A stretch of 64,000 bases of DNA from Acanthaster planci (lineage: Eukaryota > Echinodermata > Asteroidea > Valvatida > Acanthasteridae), in assembly GCF_001949145.1 (NCBI RefSeq), contig NW_019091387.1:1648276-1712275 (forward strand). Direction: 5' to 3'. Position numbers and translations under genes: made by a program. Below are positions 28,501-43,500 of this stretch, piece after piece; the first letter of the stretch is position 1, and every line of letters starts with the position of its first letter. The notes under the pieces are model-generated. The model ran no database searches and was not told the DNA's origin. It saw only the letters and a list, made by a program, of their open reading frames with translations.

Positions 28501-31500
28501 CACGTGTTTATTTCTCTCATCATTTGCTCATCAAACTTTGTTTTTTTTAGTTTATGACAAGTCTATTCCTTATTGTACAGGACATAACTTCATAAGCATT
28601 TGTTGGGATACAAAACTGTCAAAACGGGTTTTCATCATGCCTAACTGTTGCCACTTTTCAACACAAGGCACAGGAAGTGACAAGTTGCCATTGTCAAGTG
28701 CTTCCTGTTGTGAGTGAGTCCCTTATCATTCCGGGTATCTGTGTTTTATCCTTGACTATTCACATTTCTCAATCAGTCTTATAATAGCATATTGCTCACT
28801 GTTGATAGAGGTTTCCTCAAATGTGTGAGGGATGACCAGCTTGTATCACACAGTTTTTTTTTTCCAGTTAGTGGTTTTATGTGGTCACTTTTATGTCAAC
28901 CAATTAATTCAAGGTGGTTGAGGTCTTTGTAAGTGTATGTCCAAGGGCCACCACAGATGAGTCACATCACTGAGGAATAGCTGGTCATTTGACAGCAGAG
29001 AAAGTTCTTTTCTCTAGCTAAAAATAAACTGACCACCAGTAACCTCTTTTTCTTCAAGAGAACATGACAGGTGGTCATTGACTGCGGTAGAAAGTCACAA
29101 AATCCATTAATGGGCATGCAGAACAACAAAAACAACCGCCAGTTTGTTAGTGCATGTCTTGGATTGTAGTAAAATACCCACTCCATTCAGTTAGACCTAC
29201 AGCAGTGGAAGTGGTCACTGACTGCAGAGTAAAGATCCAATAATGGATGTGCACAATAACAAAAGTCACTTTCAGTTGGGAAAGGACATCTCTGACTGTG
29301 CCAGGCTTCACCTTGTCCTGTCACAACAGAGGAGGTTGTTGACTACTTCTTGTTGGCTGGAGAGAAGTGTTTAAAAGTGTGATAATGGACATGAAAAATT
29401 GAACAAATAAGCCAACAACAGCGGTGTGTGTGATGAGTTTTGTGTTTAGGGAGATTGTGATGACTTTCCATTTCGATTGGATTTTTGCCAGAAGTAGTGC
29501 GCAGAGTAGTATGGAATTGTACCTCATTCCAAGATTCAAGGCTGTGGGTAGAGTGGTATTGTTATTTGAGACATCTCAAGAGATGAGATGTAGCCTTTTT
29601 TATTTATACACAAATTATACTTGTACACAAAGATGTGACAGCAAGAATTATTAATGAACTTTTAAAAATGGCATGAACTAATGACGGGAATGCACAGGAA
29701 AAGTTTGTATCTCTTTAGCCGTGTTTGCACTGGAGTTTTTTTCCCATGGGTTTTACGGAGCCAATGGGGAAATAAAAAATGGTCAAATGTGACGATTGTC
29801 TGTCCACACTTGGACTTTTGACACAGGAAAATTTTACAGAAACCCTGGGACAAGTAACCTGGCTGGCAGTGCAATGACTTCTGAGGGCGCTTTGTGTGAC
29901 CTTTCTGCATTTATTGTCCTCCTTAGACACAATGTTACCATCCTTGTTATCATCTGGAAATGGANNNNNNNNNNNNNNNNNNNNNNNNNNNNNNNNNNNN
30001 NNNNNNNNNNNNNNNNNNNNNNNNNNNNNNNNNNNNNNNNNNNNNNNNNNNNNNNNNNNNNNNNNNNNNNNNNNNNNNNNNNNNNNNNNNNNNNNNNNNN
30101 NNNNNNNNNNNNNNNNNNNNNNNNNNNNNNNNNNNNNNNNNNNNNNNNNNNNNNNNNNNNNNNNNNNNNNNNNNNNNNNNNNNNNNNNNNNNNNNNNNNN
30201 NNNNNNNNNNNNNNNNNNNNNNNNNNNNNNNNNNNNNNNNNNNNNNNNNNNNNNNNNNNNNNNNNNNNNNNNNNNNNNNNNNNNNNNNNNNNNNNNNNNN
30301 NNNNNNNNNNNNNNNNNNNNNNNNNNNNNTATACCATGGCGAAACGTGCAATGTGCATAGTAGTTCCCTGTATGCAGCTGTCGCTGTGCTAAAGCCGGCT
30401 CTACTGGGCCACTTTCCCATGCTTTTGCTGACTCGCACTGTCTGCACTAGACTTTCCTTCTCAGGAAAGTGTCTCAGTAATTTTTCCTGGGCAGAAGTTG
30501 GCCGGTAGAAATGACCGCGTGGCTCAGTTAAAGTAAATGAGAGGAAAACTTCCCGGAATGTCTACACTGGACTAAAAATAGAAAAAGTATTAAACCATCA
30601 TCCCGGGAAATTTGACAAAAAAGTCCAGTGTGAACACAGCCTTTGACAACTGACGTCATTCGCAAGAGGCTTGTACTGGTTTACGTGTAACTCTTATTTT
30701 CAGTTCTTGGAATGCCCAAGTGCTTTTCACCAGTCTAGATTGATAAAGTGACTGGTCTTGGATGAAATACATTATCTGTGCCATTCTGAATATGAAAATG
30801 GAACTACACAGAAGTGTGTTGAGCTGGTGATGAGAGTCAGGCACTGTGTCCTTGATGAGCATTGAGGATGATTGGTTTTCTGTCTTTTTTTTCCTGCTTA
30901 AACTTTGACTCATGCAACACAGACAAGTGAAAGTGGGCCCAGATGCCAATTCATTGTGTATAGTGCCAGCTGCATGCAACCATGAAATGAGACAGTAATA
31001 GGATTTTTACTAGGGCAGCTGTATAGGCAGGTACTGAGGTCATCATCAGGAATCAGTAACTTGGAGACACTTATCCAACATGAATAATTATCCATCCAAT
31101 GAAAAAATTGGCTTTCTTCGTGTTTGTTGGACTTTGAAGTTGTGGTTGATGATGTTACAATTTATCATCACCATACAATACATTTTGAAAAAAAAAGAAA
31201 TATTGGAAAATCAGCAATACCATTTTTATAATGGCAATTTTTTCTCAGTCTGGTTTTCTGAAAATGAAACGACGGTGAAACCTCACTTATCCTTCCACTG
31301 AGCAAAACTAACCTTTTGCTGTAATATGTACCTAATGTGTCAAAACGTAGAGCTGAACTTTAATTATGGCTCACTAGGATTCTATACACATTAAATGCCA
31401 ACCATTAAAACAAGCCTGGTGTGAATAGACTGCATTTCATGCTAAGGCCAAAAAGAAAGATAATTTTTCTCTGGTCAGACTGATGTTCTGGAATTGAGAC

Positions 31501-34500
31501 AGCTATGTGGCTTTTTTTTCCCCTTCCTACAGGGTGGGATTGTGCAGACAGTTGCATACGCACGTTATTGAGTCTTGGGACTAGACCAGCTTTATTATGA
31601 TTATAACTTTATAAGCTGACAACAAACAATTTTGTATCCATAATCTGCTATCATTGTTCAGCATCAATCTCAGTGGGATCTATCGCCCTGTGTAAAAGAT
31701 CGAGCTGCCCACAAAAATGTTGAGGCATTGGGGCAATAGAGGGTGCTGATGAAGCTCTCACAGAAAAATAAAGATTGACGCCCATGCTTGAAATCATCTT
31801 GGTACCCCTAGGACTGTGGGTTTGTTGTCACACCTTGTTCCCACAAATCCCATAGATCTCTGGTATCCACGTGGCTTGTGAGTGACTGGTACTGATGACA
31901 TCGGTACAATGGTTGATTTTCAAGGAAATTAGAATTCTTTGCAGACATTTTGATCCTTCAATCCTTCAATTTCAGGTAGTTGTTAGAAAAAAGCAATGCT
32001 TTTTTTTTCATAAATGCAGAAGTTTGAGAATCGACAAGAATTAGATAAAAACAAGTGGATTAGAATGCTCTTTAGTAAGGGTATGCATTGTCATGAGTGT
32101 GCCAATATTTGAACCAAGTCCCATTTCATGTTTAATTAGAGGAGATTTGCTTGCAAATAAACAGGATTAGTATTCCAGATAAGTTATCAGTTTGTGAGGT
32201 CTCTGATATCAAAAGAACTTGCTGCTGTGCTTGTACATACATGTACATATACATGTACATGTAGCATGGATACATCAGTTGCTACATACAGCTGTACATG
32301 TAAGTGTGAAATGTACAGTAAATTTTCAGTTTGTACCTGTTTCTCCATTAAATTCATAGTTGATTGGACTGAAAAAGGGCCAGCCATGTGTTATTCGTGA
32401 GTGGTTTCAAATAAGAATGAGCCAGAAACAGATATTCATTAGAGGCTTTTTCTTGTAACACACTGTATGCAAACTCTTTGTGCAATCTGTAAACCCAGGC
32501 ACCATTTGCATGATGGTGGAAATAGTTTCCATAGGCTGTTCCTGTGTACATCATCAAATGCTCCTATAATGTCACTGTATTAGTATCATGTCTTCATATG
32601 GGTAATTGCTTAATGGGAGAATTCATTACTAGGGATGCTGTGTCAGCTCTCAGTAGTTAATAGCATTGGTTGCACATCCTTGATCATGTCAGGGTGTCTC
32701 ACTCATCAATCAGTTACTGAGGCGGCAGGCAGCCTGCAGTTGCCTGGCTACAGTAAGTGGTTGGAAGGAAGCTGCTCTGTCAATACTGGTCTTTTTGTCT
32801 CTGGACTCATTACAGTCTGGACATCAGCATTGCCCGTGGTGCCTTGCACCCTGCTTGCACCAATCAGTATATTATCCCTGGCACCAAATATACATCAATT
32901 ATGTTAAGTATTTGCAAGTGCAGTCACACCCTTTGTCCTTGTAGTGATAATTTCTCCGTTGTTCTCTATTCAGGCTGCAAAACACAGCTTGAAACTATCT
33001 TAGATTGAAATGTGTGAACATTTACCCTGAAATATCTCCAAAATGGTGGATAACATTCAACTAGTTGCCTATCTTGCCCTTCTAGAACCCCTCTAAATAG
33101 ACAATCTCTACTTCTGAAACTCACCCTAACCAGATGTAGCCAAGACTTATGAGCCCTAGCACCACTGATCCTGACTTAATCTGGCAAAATTGGCACTGAC
33201 TCACTGACTTTTCTACTTGATACAATTGTCAGCATTGGTGTGAGGATGCTGTATGTTAACACGAAGGGAACATAAATTTCAAGACAGTAATACCAGGACT
33301 GATTGGTTGATGTGCTGAAAATGTCACATTCAACGTGACTCATCTCTGACATTCTACTATTCAGCAAGAATGCCATTAATCTTTATGTTTGTTATGTGCA
33401 AATGTTCTGTTGGCTTTGTGATGTATCTTTGTGGACCCTCCAAGTACCTTATTTGGCCATTAGAAATGCTGAAACAGTTGCCAACTGGGATCTTCACCAA
33501 GCTAACCTCTTATTTCAATGACAAAAAGAAATACTTATTTCCCACAAATTACACGTTGTTTAAGAGTGAAGTCTGCATGGGGGGAGCCAAAGCAGGCATT
33601 GGTTGGATTACCCAGATGGTTAGACTTTGTGTCTGTTTTCTGTCTGCAGTGGCAAAAGGCCAAGAATCAGATGGCACAGTTTCCAGAAGTCTCATCGACC
33701 AAGCCTTAATTCAAGGTAAGGGCTTACCAAGACCACACCAACTATTAACTCCACTGATTTGTCTGTCTGATAAGTTAAAGGGGCTCTGTAGTGGTTGACA
33801 TTCAGGATATTGGAAAGAATGTCCTCTATTTAATACCTCTGATCATCAACTGTGTTTTTAAGTGGACTTAATTTAATAAGCATTGACTAAGTCATTTAAT
33901 CTTTGCAATAATCAAATCATATTTCCTGGACATTTCAAGTCTAGATAAATTGTTCTGGCCAGAAAGTGATAAAATTGATGTGGCATTTGATAGCTTGACA
34001 GTACTTATAAGGATTTCCCAGAATGCTTACATGTACATTTTGACTTACATTTAGTTACAAGATACTACTGTATTTTACGGAGTTCATGTGAGAATTATGT
34101 ATAATTTCCAACTTAAATCGGGAATGATTCTGAATTTGGCTGAGAAAGTGCGTCCCACTTATCCAGGCCTACAGATGGGCATTCATTTGTCTAAAACCCT
34201 GAACTCGTTCCTCATTTCATTATTCCTTGATGAACAAGCCCAAAAGTGCATATGGTAGAACAAAATTTGTTGCCATAGAGGCAAAAAAGACTCAGCTGTC
34301 ATAGTTTTACTGATTTGATGGTTGAAGCATTCTTTAATGGGAAGCTGTCCTTATTTTTGAAGCTTTCCTGACATGACTCAATGATTTGTATTGGTTAGAC
34401 ATCTGTATCAGAACCTACACATGTACAAATTGTAGGCCTACATGTACAGATGCTGACTTCACCTGCAATTTTGTGAACTGATAAAACAAGCTAACATACA

Positions 34501-37500
34501 TTTATGTAGATCTCTGCCTGCACATTAACCAAAATCGTTGAACTCTGATGTAAAAAATTTATATCCATCCAGGATTTAAAGCCTGGTGACTTTAGTAGGT
34601 CTCCCGTGTACATGTAGCCTAGGTCAGAGACCTGATTCCATTCTGATCCCACCAACAAAGTCATCTGCAGTTGTTATTCTTTTTAATAGTACATGATAAA
34701 AGCACAATTAAGTGTTAGGATTCAATTTTTCAGGCCATTTCAGATCTCTGGGCTTTCTGTAAGCCAGTTACTGATCCTCCGGAAGTTGTCACTCCTGAAG
34801 CTAACATCCCTGATGGAAAGGCATTCTGTAACACACAGAAGTGGATGGAGCTGGTAAGAAACGAATTTCTTCCACAGACTTTCTTCCCCTCCCCCACCCG
34901 ACTTCCAGCGATTCCTTGATAGAATTGATTTCTTGCTTAATTTGCCATCTGTTTTGGCCTGTGTGCTGAAACCTGCACCCAGTGAACAGACCATTGCGTT
35001 ATTCCACTGAAGGACCATTCAGTAATTACGACTTTGATCAGTCAACTGCCAGTGAGAGTGTTCACCAGTGCCTGGTTGTAGTTGTCTCCAGGCTGTGTAC
35101 AAAATGGTGGGCACCTTTGACAGATGACAGAGTATTAAGTTACAACAAAAGACAAAGTAGCGATTGATGATTTTTTTCTTTAAACTTACCAGTGGGTGTC
35201 AAGATGCCTTGATGAGCCTTGATTTCAATCAACTGTTAACACTAATGTGTAATCTTATATCTGTACAGGATGATGCCGCGCTTCATGAAACGTATCAAGA
35301 GTCCAGACTACAAGGATCGCAACATCTTTGGTGTACCTCTCCTGCACATCCTGCAGACCACAGGCCTTCCACTTCCACAGAGCATTCTGTATGCCATGCG
35401 ATTCCTGCGGCGAACATCTGCTGAGGCAGTGGGCATCTTCCGCAAGCCTGGGGTCAGATCACGGATCCAGCAGCTGAAGAGATTGAATGAGAGCAATCCA
35501 GGTAGGAGGGCAATATCCCCAAAAAGTGAAGGGTAAAACCCTGACAGGATGGACAGGAAGGAGGGCAGTTCTTTGATGATGTGATAGCTCATTGTTAATG
35601 TCTCATTTCTCTGGCAATTTACATAATTTGGATTAGGAATTTTTAAAAATTCACTCTAGTTTTTTACTTCTCCATCTTCTGCTGCTATTGGTTTGTTTTT
35701 GGTTGTCATTGTAATCTGTCTGTCCATGGTATCACCAGAAATGTGTGTAGCTCTTTTTACTGGGGGGGGGGAAGAGGAGATTGAAGCATTGAGCAGTACC
35801 ACTATATTACTGCTTCAAAGTAGTAGACTAACAAACCATCAACAGTGTGTCCATTCTGAGGTACATGTATATTCATGTAGACTGGCAGTTTTCATTCCCT
35901 TTCCTCTTTTCATTTCCTGCCCTTTTCCCTAAGTTTTCCCCCAATAGGAATACTGATCCCCTCGCCCCTGGTGATGCCGATGTTTGTAGGCCTACATCTT
36001 CTGTGGTTGTCCTCATAGCTTTCCATTTTATATCTACTTGGTTTTAATATTACACCCATAGTTGATCCTTGCTTCCTCAACCCCTCCCCTCACACACCTA
36101 TCCATTCCCATAACCTCAAATTGAATATACTAGGAATGACAATAATGAAACGTATGATGAATGATTCTCAACAATTGCCAACTTGCTTCCTTAGTGTTCC
36201 CCAATGTATAGAGATTTCTAGTGAAAGAGTACATTATTCATCTTACATCAAGTAGAATTTACATGTAATAGGATGTAAGCTTTTTCTCTTCCAATGTACT
36301 AGTCTTCTGAACAATAAACCTCATGATTAATAATGTTCTTCCATGAGGCAGATAGTTTTGAGCTGGATGACCATACCTAGCCTTCAATATGAGAACCCTT
36401 GACGGTTTCCTTATGTAGTCATCTCTCCTTCATATCCCATCATGGTTCAGGGTCGTGAAGTCTTCCGGAAGCTACCCCAAAGCCAGGATTAATTTATCTG
36501 CTGAAGTAATTCATGTCTACATGTGTAATTCACTAGGGTCTTCCCTTGGGTGTTTGGTAAATGTCTCTTATTCCTTTCCCATGCAACAAAACTGTACCCC
36601 CTAATCTCCCCCCTGGCACCCTCCTAGACAGTTGCTTTCCCAGCAAATGTCAGCTCTCAGTGTCTGTAACTATTGTCTGGGGGGAAAAAGTCTTGGGTTA
36701 TTTCATCTTGTCAGCTGTCCAATGTGCCTTACATGATGCTTAATTTTCTCAAGCAATCTAGTTTCATTTCCAGGCTTATATCCCCAAGGATATCCCTTTC
36801 CTTGCAACCTTCTAATAAAAACAATATTGTCTTTCAGGCAGGATTGACTTATCAGTTAGAGTTGGTGTCATAAAAGCAAATCATCTGCTGCACTTACTTG
36901 TATTTCATGTCTTTGGCATTGAGCCAGGTAATCTAACTTGACTCTGCCGCAGAAAGCCAGATCATCCTCTCTTGCTCCATGTCTTTTCTTTCCCTAGTAT
37001 TGATCATATGAAATATTCACTGCTCTACAAGGTTGTAAACAGGTCTTCAAATATACTATTAACAAGTAATTTCATGGAACACTAGTGGTTAATGATGTCA
37101 TCATTGTCGTTTTGTTATTCTTGTTGTCATCATCATTTGTGGGTTTTTTTTTTTTAGTGGTCAAAACTTTATTGAAATTGTTATTTTTGCCAAAAGGTAC
37201 AATAAGAGGTCTGTGTCTGCATAGTCCGTTGGCAAAGATGTCTCACAATAAGATGTGTCAGCATCATTAATTACCCATACCCAGGAGGCGTCTTAATATC
37301 TTTGTATGTTTGATTTCTTACTTGCAGATAATATGAGCTATGAAGGCACAACAGCATATGATGTGGCTGATATGTTGAAACAGTACTTTCGAGATTTACC
37401 TGAGCCTGTAGTTACAACCAAGCTGTCTGATACATTTATTAGCATCTTCACCTGTAAGTATCTATAGATAAGGTTTATTGCAAAATAAGTAATAATCTGC

Positions 37501-40500
37501 ATTCAACAGTCTTGGTAAACATATACACCATAGTGATACATGTAGCTATTACATATAAACTAACTTCAGTTTGCGTCACTTCCTACTGTGGTTAAGTGTT
37601 CATCAAGATATAAAGGTTTGTTAGTAATTTCACTGGACTGTGCTACAGTAATTTGATCAATTCTGTATAATTTTGTTATTCTAAAAGGAGTTATTCATAT
37701 GCAAAATGCTTAAGGTAGATATGTGTGTCCCACTGGGGGCAGTCTTCATAACAAGCAACTTGTCTTTGCTGTCAGCCACACTGTCCTGTTGCATTCCCAA
37801 ATTGTAAAGTTTGAAAGGTTGAACACGCCAAGACGCTCTTTCAGCATTGCCAATCATGTGGAAATGTCCTGTTCTTGTCTCAGGACAAAGAATATCCTTC
37901 TAGTAAAGCAGGGAAATATTATTGAAATGAGATAAGAGTGGATCTATGGATCTCAGTATTTACCAGTTTGCTGTCACAGTTCAGTTGCTTAATGTGTTTC
38001 AATACTACCATACTTCCGGAGTTGCTCTGTACTTTTGTTATGATTTGAGGATGCTTGCATACTGGTGCATGTGTTACACAATGATGACCCCATTAACAGA
38101 TTCAAGGCACAAGGACAAAACAATTATGAAGAGATACAATTTATTTCAAAACAAATCGCTTCTCTGTGTAAAGCTAGATTACAAGGCTCAGCTGATAGTC
38201 TATGGAAAGTGCACATATTAATACAAGTTGGTACTGCAGTGATAAGATGTTTTATCAAGTCAGACCTCAAATTCAAAGTAGCATGCTTGAACTGTCCTTG
38301 TTAAAAAGTGAAAATTTTACAGCTCCAAGTTGCCATATTTGTAGTTTTACTTGAACAAAATGTGTGTGTTCTATGCTCTAAATAAATCACCATTATTATG
38401 CCGTGTGGCTCATTATAACAGGCATATTTGTGTCGCCCAGCAACACCGTGTAATAGATCTCCAGAACAGTGTCAGCCTAGCCAGTGCATGAGGTGATTTG
38501 GCTCACTCTGTCAATACCACCTCTCTCTGGGCCAGTCTTGTTGCCATGGCAAGGCTGAGATGATTTGTTGATGCCCTGATTCAGAGGAAGGCAAATATTA
38601 GTCCATATCCATGCCAAATTTGTTGACAGAGAACGACCCCTTTACCAAAGTGAAGAGATGTACACTTTTCAAAATGGCTAAACAAGAAATCTAACATTTG
38701 AAATAAAAACTAGTAGTTCAGACAAGGAATCCAACATTTACATCCAAAATGAGTGGCACATTCAAATCATTGTACAATATTTTCACAGTGGGCGGAGCCA
38801 TGAAAGAACTTTCGTCTCTGTCCTTGCAGCAGTCATTGAGCAAGTCCTATTTTCCAGTGCAATGCAATGCTGCACCTATCATTATCCATATAAACTGCAA
38901 CCCTGGATTAATTCTGGAAGAATTCTGTACCATCTCAGTGTAGCTGTGCTGTTGTGGATACAACATTATGAGAGGCTATAAACTGGAGGAAACTTTGCAT
39001 ACATGCTGCAGTGATTTGGGGGTAATTTGAAACAGTAGTCCACTGTGTGTGTTTTTATGTGGAGAGATTTTCTGAGAATATGCAAATGTCAAAAAAGTTC
39101 ACTCATTTGTACACATAATTCCATAAACATTAAACACTAATATGCCAGCAGTTAGTGCAGTATGCAGTGTACTTGCTGTTGTGGTAAATACCTTGTTCAA
39201 AGAAATGAACAACACATTCCTGTTACTTGGATTTAACCAATAACAAACCTGCTTGCTACTGTTCTTTGATCAGCGGGAATGCCAAAGGACCTGCGTTTGT
39301 CAGCTCTCCAAGCGGCAATCATGCTCCTACCAGATGAAAACCGTGAGGTGCTGCAATCACTGCTGCTGTTCCTGAGTGATATTGCTGAAAATTCCAATGA
39401 GAACCAGGTAATTGCCTCCAATGGAATTGCACAGTGAATTTCACTGGTGTCTGTGTGACGCAGCACTCATAGTTTTTAATTCATTGCAGCCTAGGTTTTC
39501 ATGGGTTTGTATGTCAATAATTTCACGAGATTGTTAAATTTTCTCTCCTGTGTGCTGCGTAGAGCATGAAGCAATTTCGTCCCTCCAATCAGGCAAAAAG
39601 CTGGGGTAACTTTTCATGCTAGAACATGATTATGAACACTGATTAAATGACAACATGGCATCCTTTATTAAATTGGAATTACATCATATCTATAATTAAT
39701 CAGTTTCCTAAAATATCAAAGGCAGTTTTAATCTCACAGTCCATTTGTGAATTAAGTACTAAGCCATCCGAATTTTGCCTTCTTTTCAGATGACAGCCTA
39801 CAACTTGGCAGTGTGCTTTGCCCCCTCCTTGTTTCAGCTGGGGAAGAGCCCAACCCCTACTATTCGTCAGATCAGCAGTCCCCGCCGCACACGCAAGATG
39901 GCCACATCTCGGCCAGACCAGAAGGAACTGATAGAGAATGTGGCTGCTAATGAGTGTCTAGCTCTCATGATCAGGGAGGTCAAGAAACTCTTCATGGTTA
40001 GTCACAAAACAATTGTTGACAATTTGCCCACTTCCTAAAAATGAAAACAGTCTTTTCCTAACAATTGTAAGATTTGAAAGTAAGATTTGTAATTGTAAGT
40101 CTTGATTTATTTCCTTCCTGTCATTAAGAAGGCCCTAAACCCGAGAATTCAGTAACTATTTGATGCAGAATTGATTAGCAAAGTTTTTATTTCATTTAAT
40201 ACACCATTATCTTAATTGTGTTGTTATCTTTTTAAAAATTCATATTCTTGGGAAAAGAAGTTAACGATAGCAAACAACTTTCAAAAACAAAAACAAGGAA
40301 AGCGATGAACAGCAAAACCACAAATTTCAGTGATGTTCTTAAAAACATGGATCCAAGTATAAACTGTGGGTGCTTTGCTATGCACGAATTGGAAATTCAT
40401 CTAAGCAGTGCTTTTAAGTATGTTGGTTTCCCTCAGTGCACATGCAAATTGGTAACTCAATAAGTCGCGTTTTGGACTGCGCGCACCGACAATGACTTCT

Positions 40501-43500
40501 ATTAATAGAAGCACAATCTACTCCGGAACTTGATCAACAAGAAGTCAGATCTGCAAGAAGTGCTAGGTTGTCAGTTACCTCATTGACATTAAGCAATCTA
40601 TGGTTTGGCAGGATTTCTGGTTTCTGCAGGCCATGGAGTTATTTTAGGTCCATCATATTTCTTGGACAGGATCTCCTTTCATGATGGCCAAATCTCTCAA
40701 TGAGAGTCCAGGCCATTTCTTCAAATTAGATTCTGAAACCAAAAACCAGTTGGATTCCTGAAACTGCCTTCCAAGAAATTGGAAATAGAATTGATATTTC
40801 CCTACGTGCACTTCAACCTTGAATTTCATTGTAACTGTGCTTTTGGGCTTGAAATACAATCCGTTGATAATGTCACTGTGAAATGGTGTTATTTAATTTA
40901 AAGAAAAACACACTTTCTATTTTGTAACAGTGTCCTTTCTCCACTACGGATTTCTCTTACTTGTGCTTTATTCTTTAAAAAGTGAGCATGGACATTAGAA
41001 GACTTCTCCAATTTAGCAAAATATTTATTGATTACTATTATGAATCCAGCCTATCCGTCAGGTCTTGCCAGTGATGAGCCATATAGTGAAAGATGTTGCT
41101 TGCAGTTCATTTTGTGCAACAGTAGTCTTCATGCATTTAGTTTGGTTTATTAATTTTCAGTATAGAATTGGAAAGTAACTGTGAGGCACGATTGCATCGT
41201 GAATTTTCATTCTATAATGTGCATGTTTCCAGGTACCGGAAGACCTGATGACCAAGTGTCATTTCTCATACATGGACCTGGGTGAGCCTGTAGAGTTAGA
41301 GGAACTGGGCAGGAAAAGCAGCGAGGAGCAAGGTGACTACATGAGCCACATGGAGAGCTGCCTTCAAGGGCTGCTCAAGGTGAGAGACAATTCTCTATCT
41401 TGCAAGTGCTTCCCCTGCTCATGTGGTTTGGTCTAGATCAAACGTGATTTATAGGACACATTGCCACACACACAAAATGTTAAACAGTAATAGAATTTCT
41501 CAAACAGCTTTGTGTTTCATTTATTTGTTTGATTGTTTGGTGTGGTTTGTCCGACTTGTTTGTGTGTTTATCTGTTTCGTTCATTTATTCTGAATGCCCC
41601 ATATTCCCCTACAGGAATCCAGAGACAAGTTCAAGGGTTGGGTTGTGTGTCCAGCAGTGGACGGAGTGGACGTAGCCTACAAGAAAGTTGGTGATGGTCA
41701 CCCACTCAGACTGTGGAAATGCAGCGTTGAAATTGGTGCTCCCCCTGCAGACATCCTACAGAGAGTCCTCAGAGAAAGGTGAGGACCATTGACTACCAAG
41801 CTCTGCAATGCATGGAACATGTCTTTAATTTACTCAAAGTAGGCCATGCAGTGCCTTTCTAGAGGACTACATGTATAAACCCTTTGAACCATTTCAGTCA
41901 GTGGAATATTACAGCACTTCATTTACCACTCTAATTTCTCATTTGTCTGCAGACATCTATGGGATGAGGACTTGGTGAAGTGGCGGACAGTTGACGCCCT
42001 GAATAAGACCACTGAGGTATTCCAGTATGTGGTCAACTCTATGGCTCCTCACCCCTCTAGAGACTATTGTGTCTTGAGGTACATAAGGTTTCAGCGTTTT
42101 CTGTATTTAATCCATTCCTACTTAAATTTCACAATCAGTGACTACTTGATAAATCTTGATGATGAAAATTTTTGTAAGGAAATTTGAATGTGGTACTAAT
42201 GATAAATAATAGGTGGAAACTGTTTGATATGAAATCATGGTTAACCACTTCCTGCCGGGTGGAATTCGCATATGCGGGACGAGCTGCCAGGCGATTTTCA
42301 AGATTTTTCTTTTTCAACATTCTTCAAAAATTCATAACTTCGTTTACCTGAGGTTCACACCCACACAAATGACCATCTGGTGTCTACTCTAATCTGATAG
42401 GCAACCTCCATTGACGCCCTGAGTATTGCAGCCAGGCCTGCCGCCTTGTAAAGATAGCCCACATCGTGCAGTATTTCAAAATTTCCTTTGTTCCCGAAAT
42501 TGGCCCAGTGCATTACTGAATGGCAGTGGTTTCTTTTCAAATGCAGCCAGACTAGCTTGCAGCAGTACTGTATCGCTCATTGCTGGAGTACTGGAGCACT
42601 TTTGCCCCCTCCCCCCCCATAATCCGTGGACACTGAAGAGCATAAACTGTTTCAAAACAATGACTGATTACCTCCGCTAATGCCAGCTGAAAAATGTTGG
42701 CAATTCCCCGCAGCTCGGTTTTTTGTTCCGAGTATGGTCTTTCGTTACAAGGCCCAGCTCCTTTGTCCAATTTCGGGCACCCCCGGCTATGCATACAGAC
42801 CCAAGGTACCTGGTACTAGGAACCCTGGAGGCAAGTGGTTAAAACACATTTTTTTTTTAATGCCACCACAATTCATCACTAATGCCTCATTCTGCATCCT
42901 GTAGAAAAGTAAGAGATTATCAGAGAAGTTTAGCTATGGAATGTAGCAACATGTAACTAATCATATGATGACCGTCAGAAAGTGAGCAATGGTTCTTATA
43001 GATATACTGATCTTGAGTCAGTACAAAGTGTGTTTAAGTTTGAAGTGACTGTCCTAACTGATTAGCCTCATAGTTCATAGCAACCAGCAGGTTACAGCAG
43101 GATTGGTCGTGTAAAATCTGATCTAAATTTGACATCCAGGGAATGTTATTAGACACCCAGTGTAGGCAGTGGATTCTCATATCAGTTTGATAGTGGGGAT
43201 GTGCGTCAAGTAAAATTAAATTTGCACATTCATGGTCTTGTTATCTGCAAGTTAAGGCTCTGGAGATAACTTTCCAGTCCAAGTGTTTGTGTTTAGCCTG
43301 AGCTGGCGCCAGTGCCTCATCAGGAGAGATAAGGGAGAATATCCACTACCTGGCAACAGCTCAGACCCTTCAATCCCAGGCAAAATCAAATTCCTGGCTT
43401 GACATTTGCTGACCCTTCAAGAGGTGTGAATGTGTTGACAAGTGGTGTGCTACAAGAAGAATTGTGACGTTTGTAGCAGAAAGATATAAAAAGTGGTCAA

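Larger units (their letters stand above)
26760..33649 (+). other. RhoGAP intron (6.9 kb) with assembly gap
   Basis: It holds a degenerate tandem repeat (about 28981-29420), a terminal-inverted-repeat element at 29716-30643 that surrounds the unsequenced gap 29965-30329, and an ACATGTA tract at 32232-32264. No further coding sequence is visible, though the gap hides up to 365 bases. Confidence 0.75.

Noticed and set aside
29796-30508. Several open frames across the N block
   Set aside because: They exist only because undetermined bases contain no stop codons.
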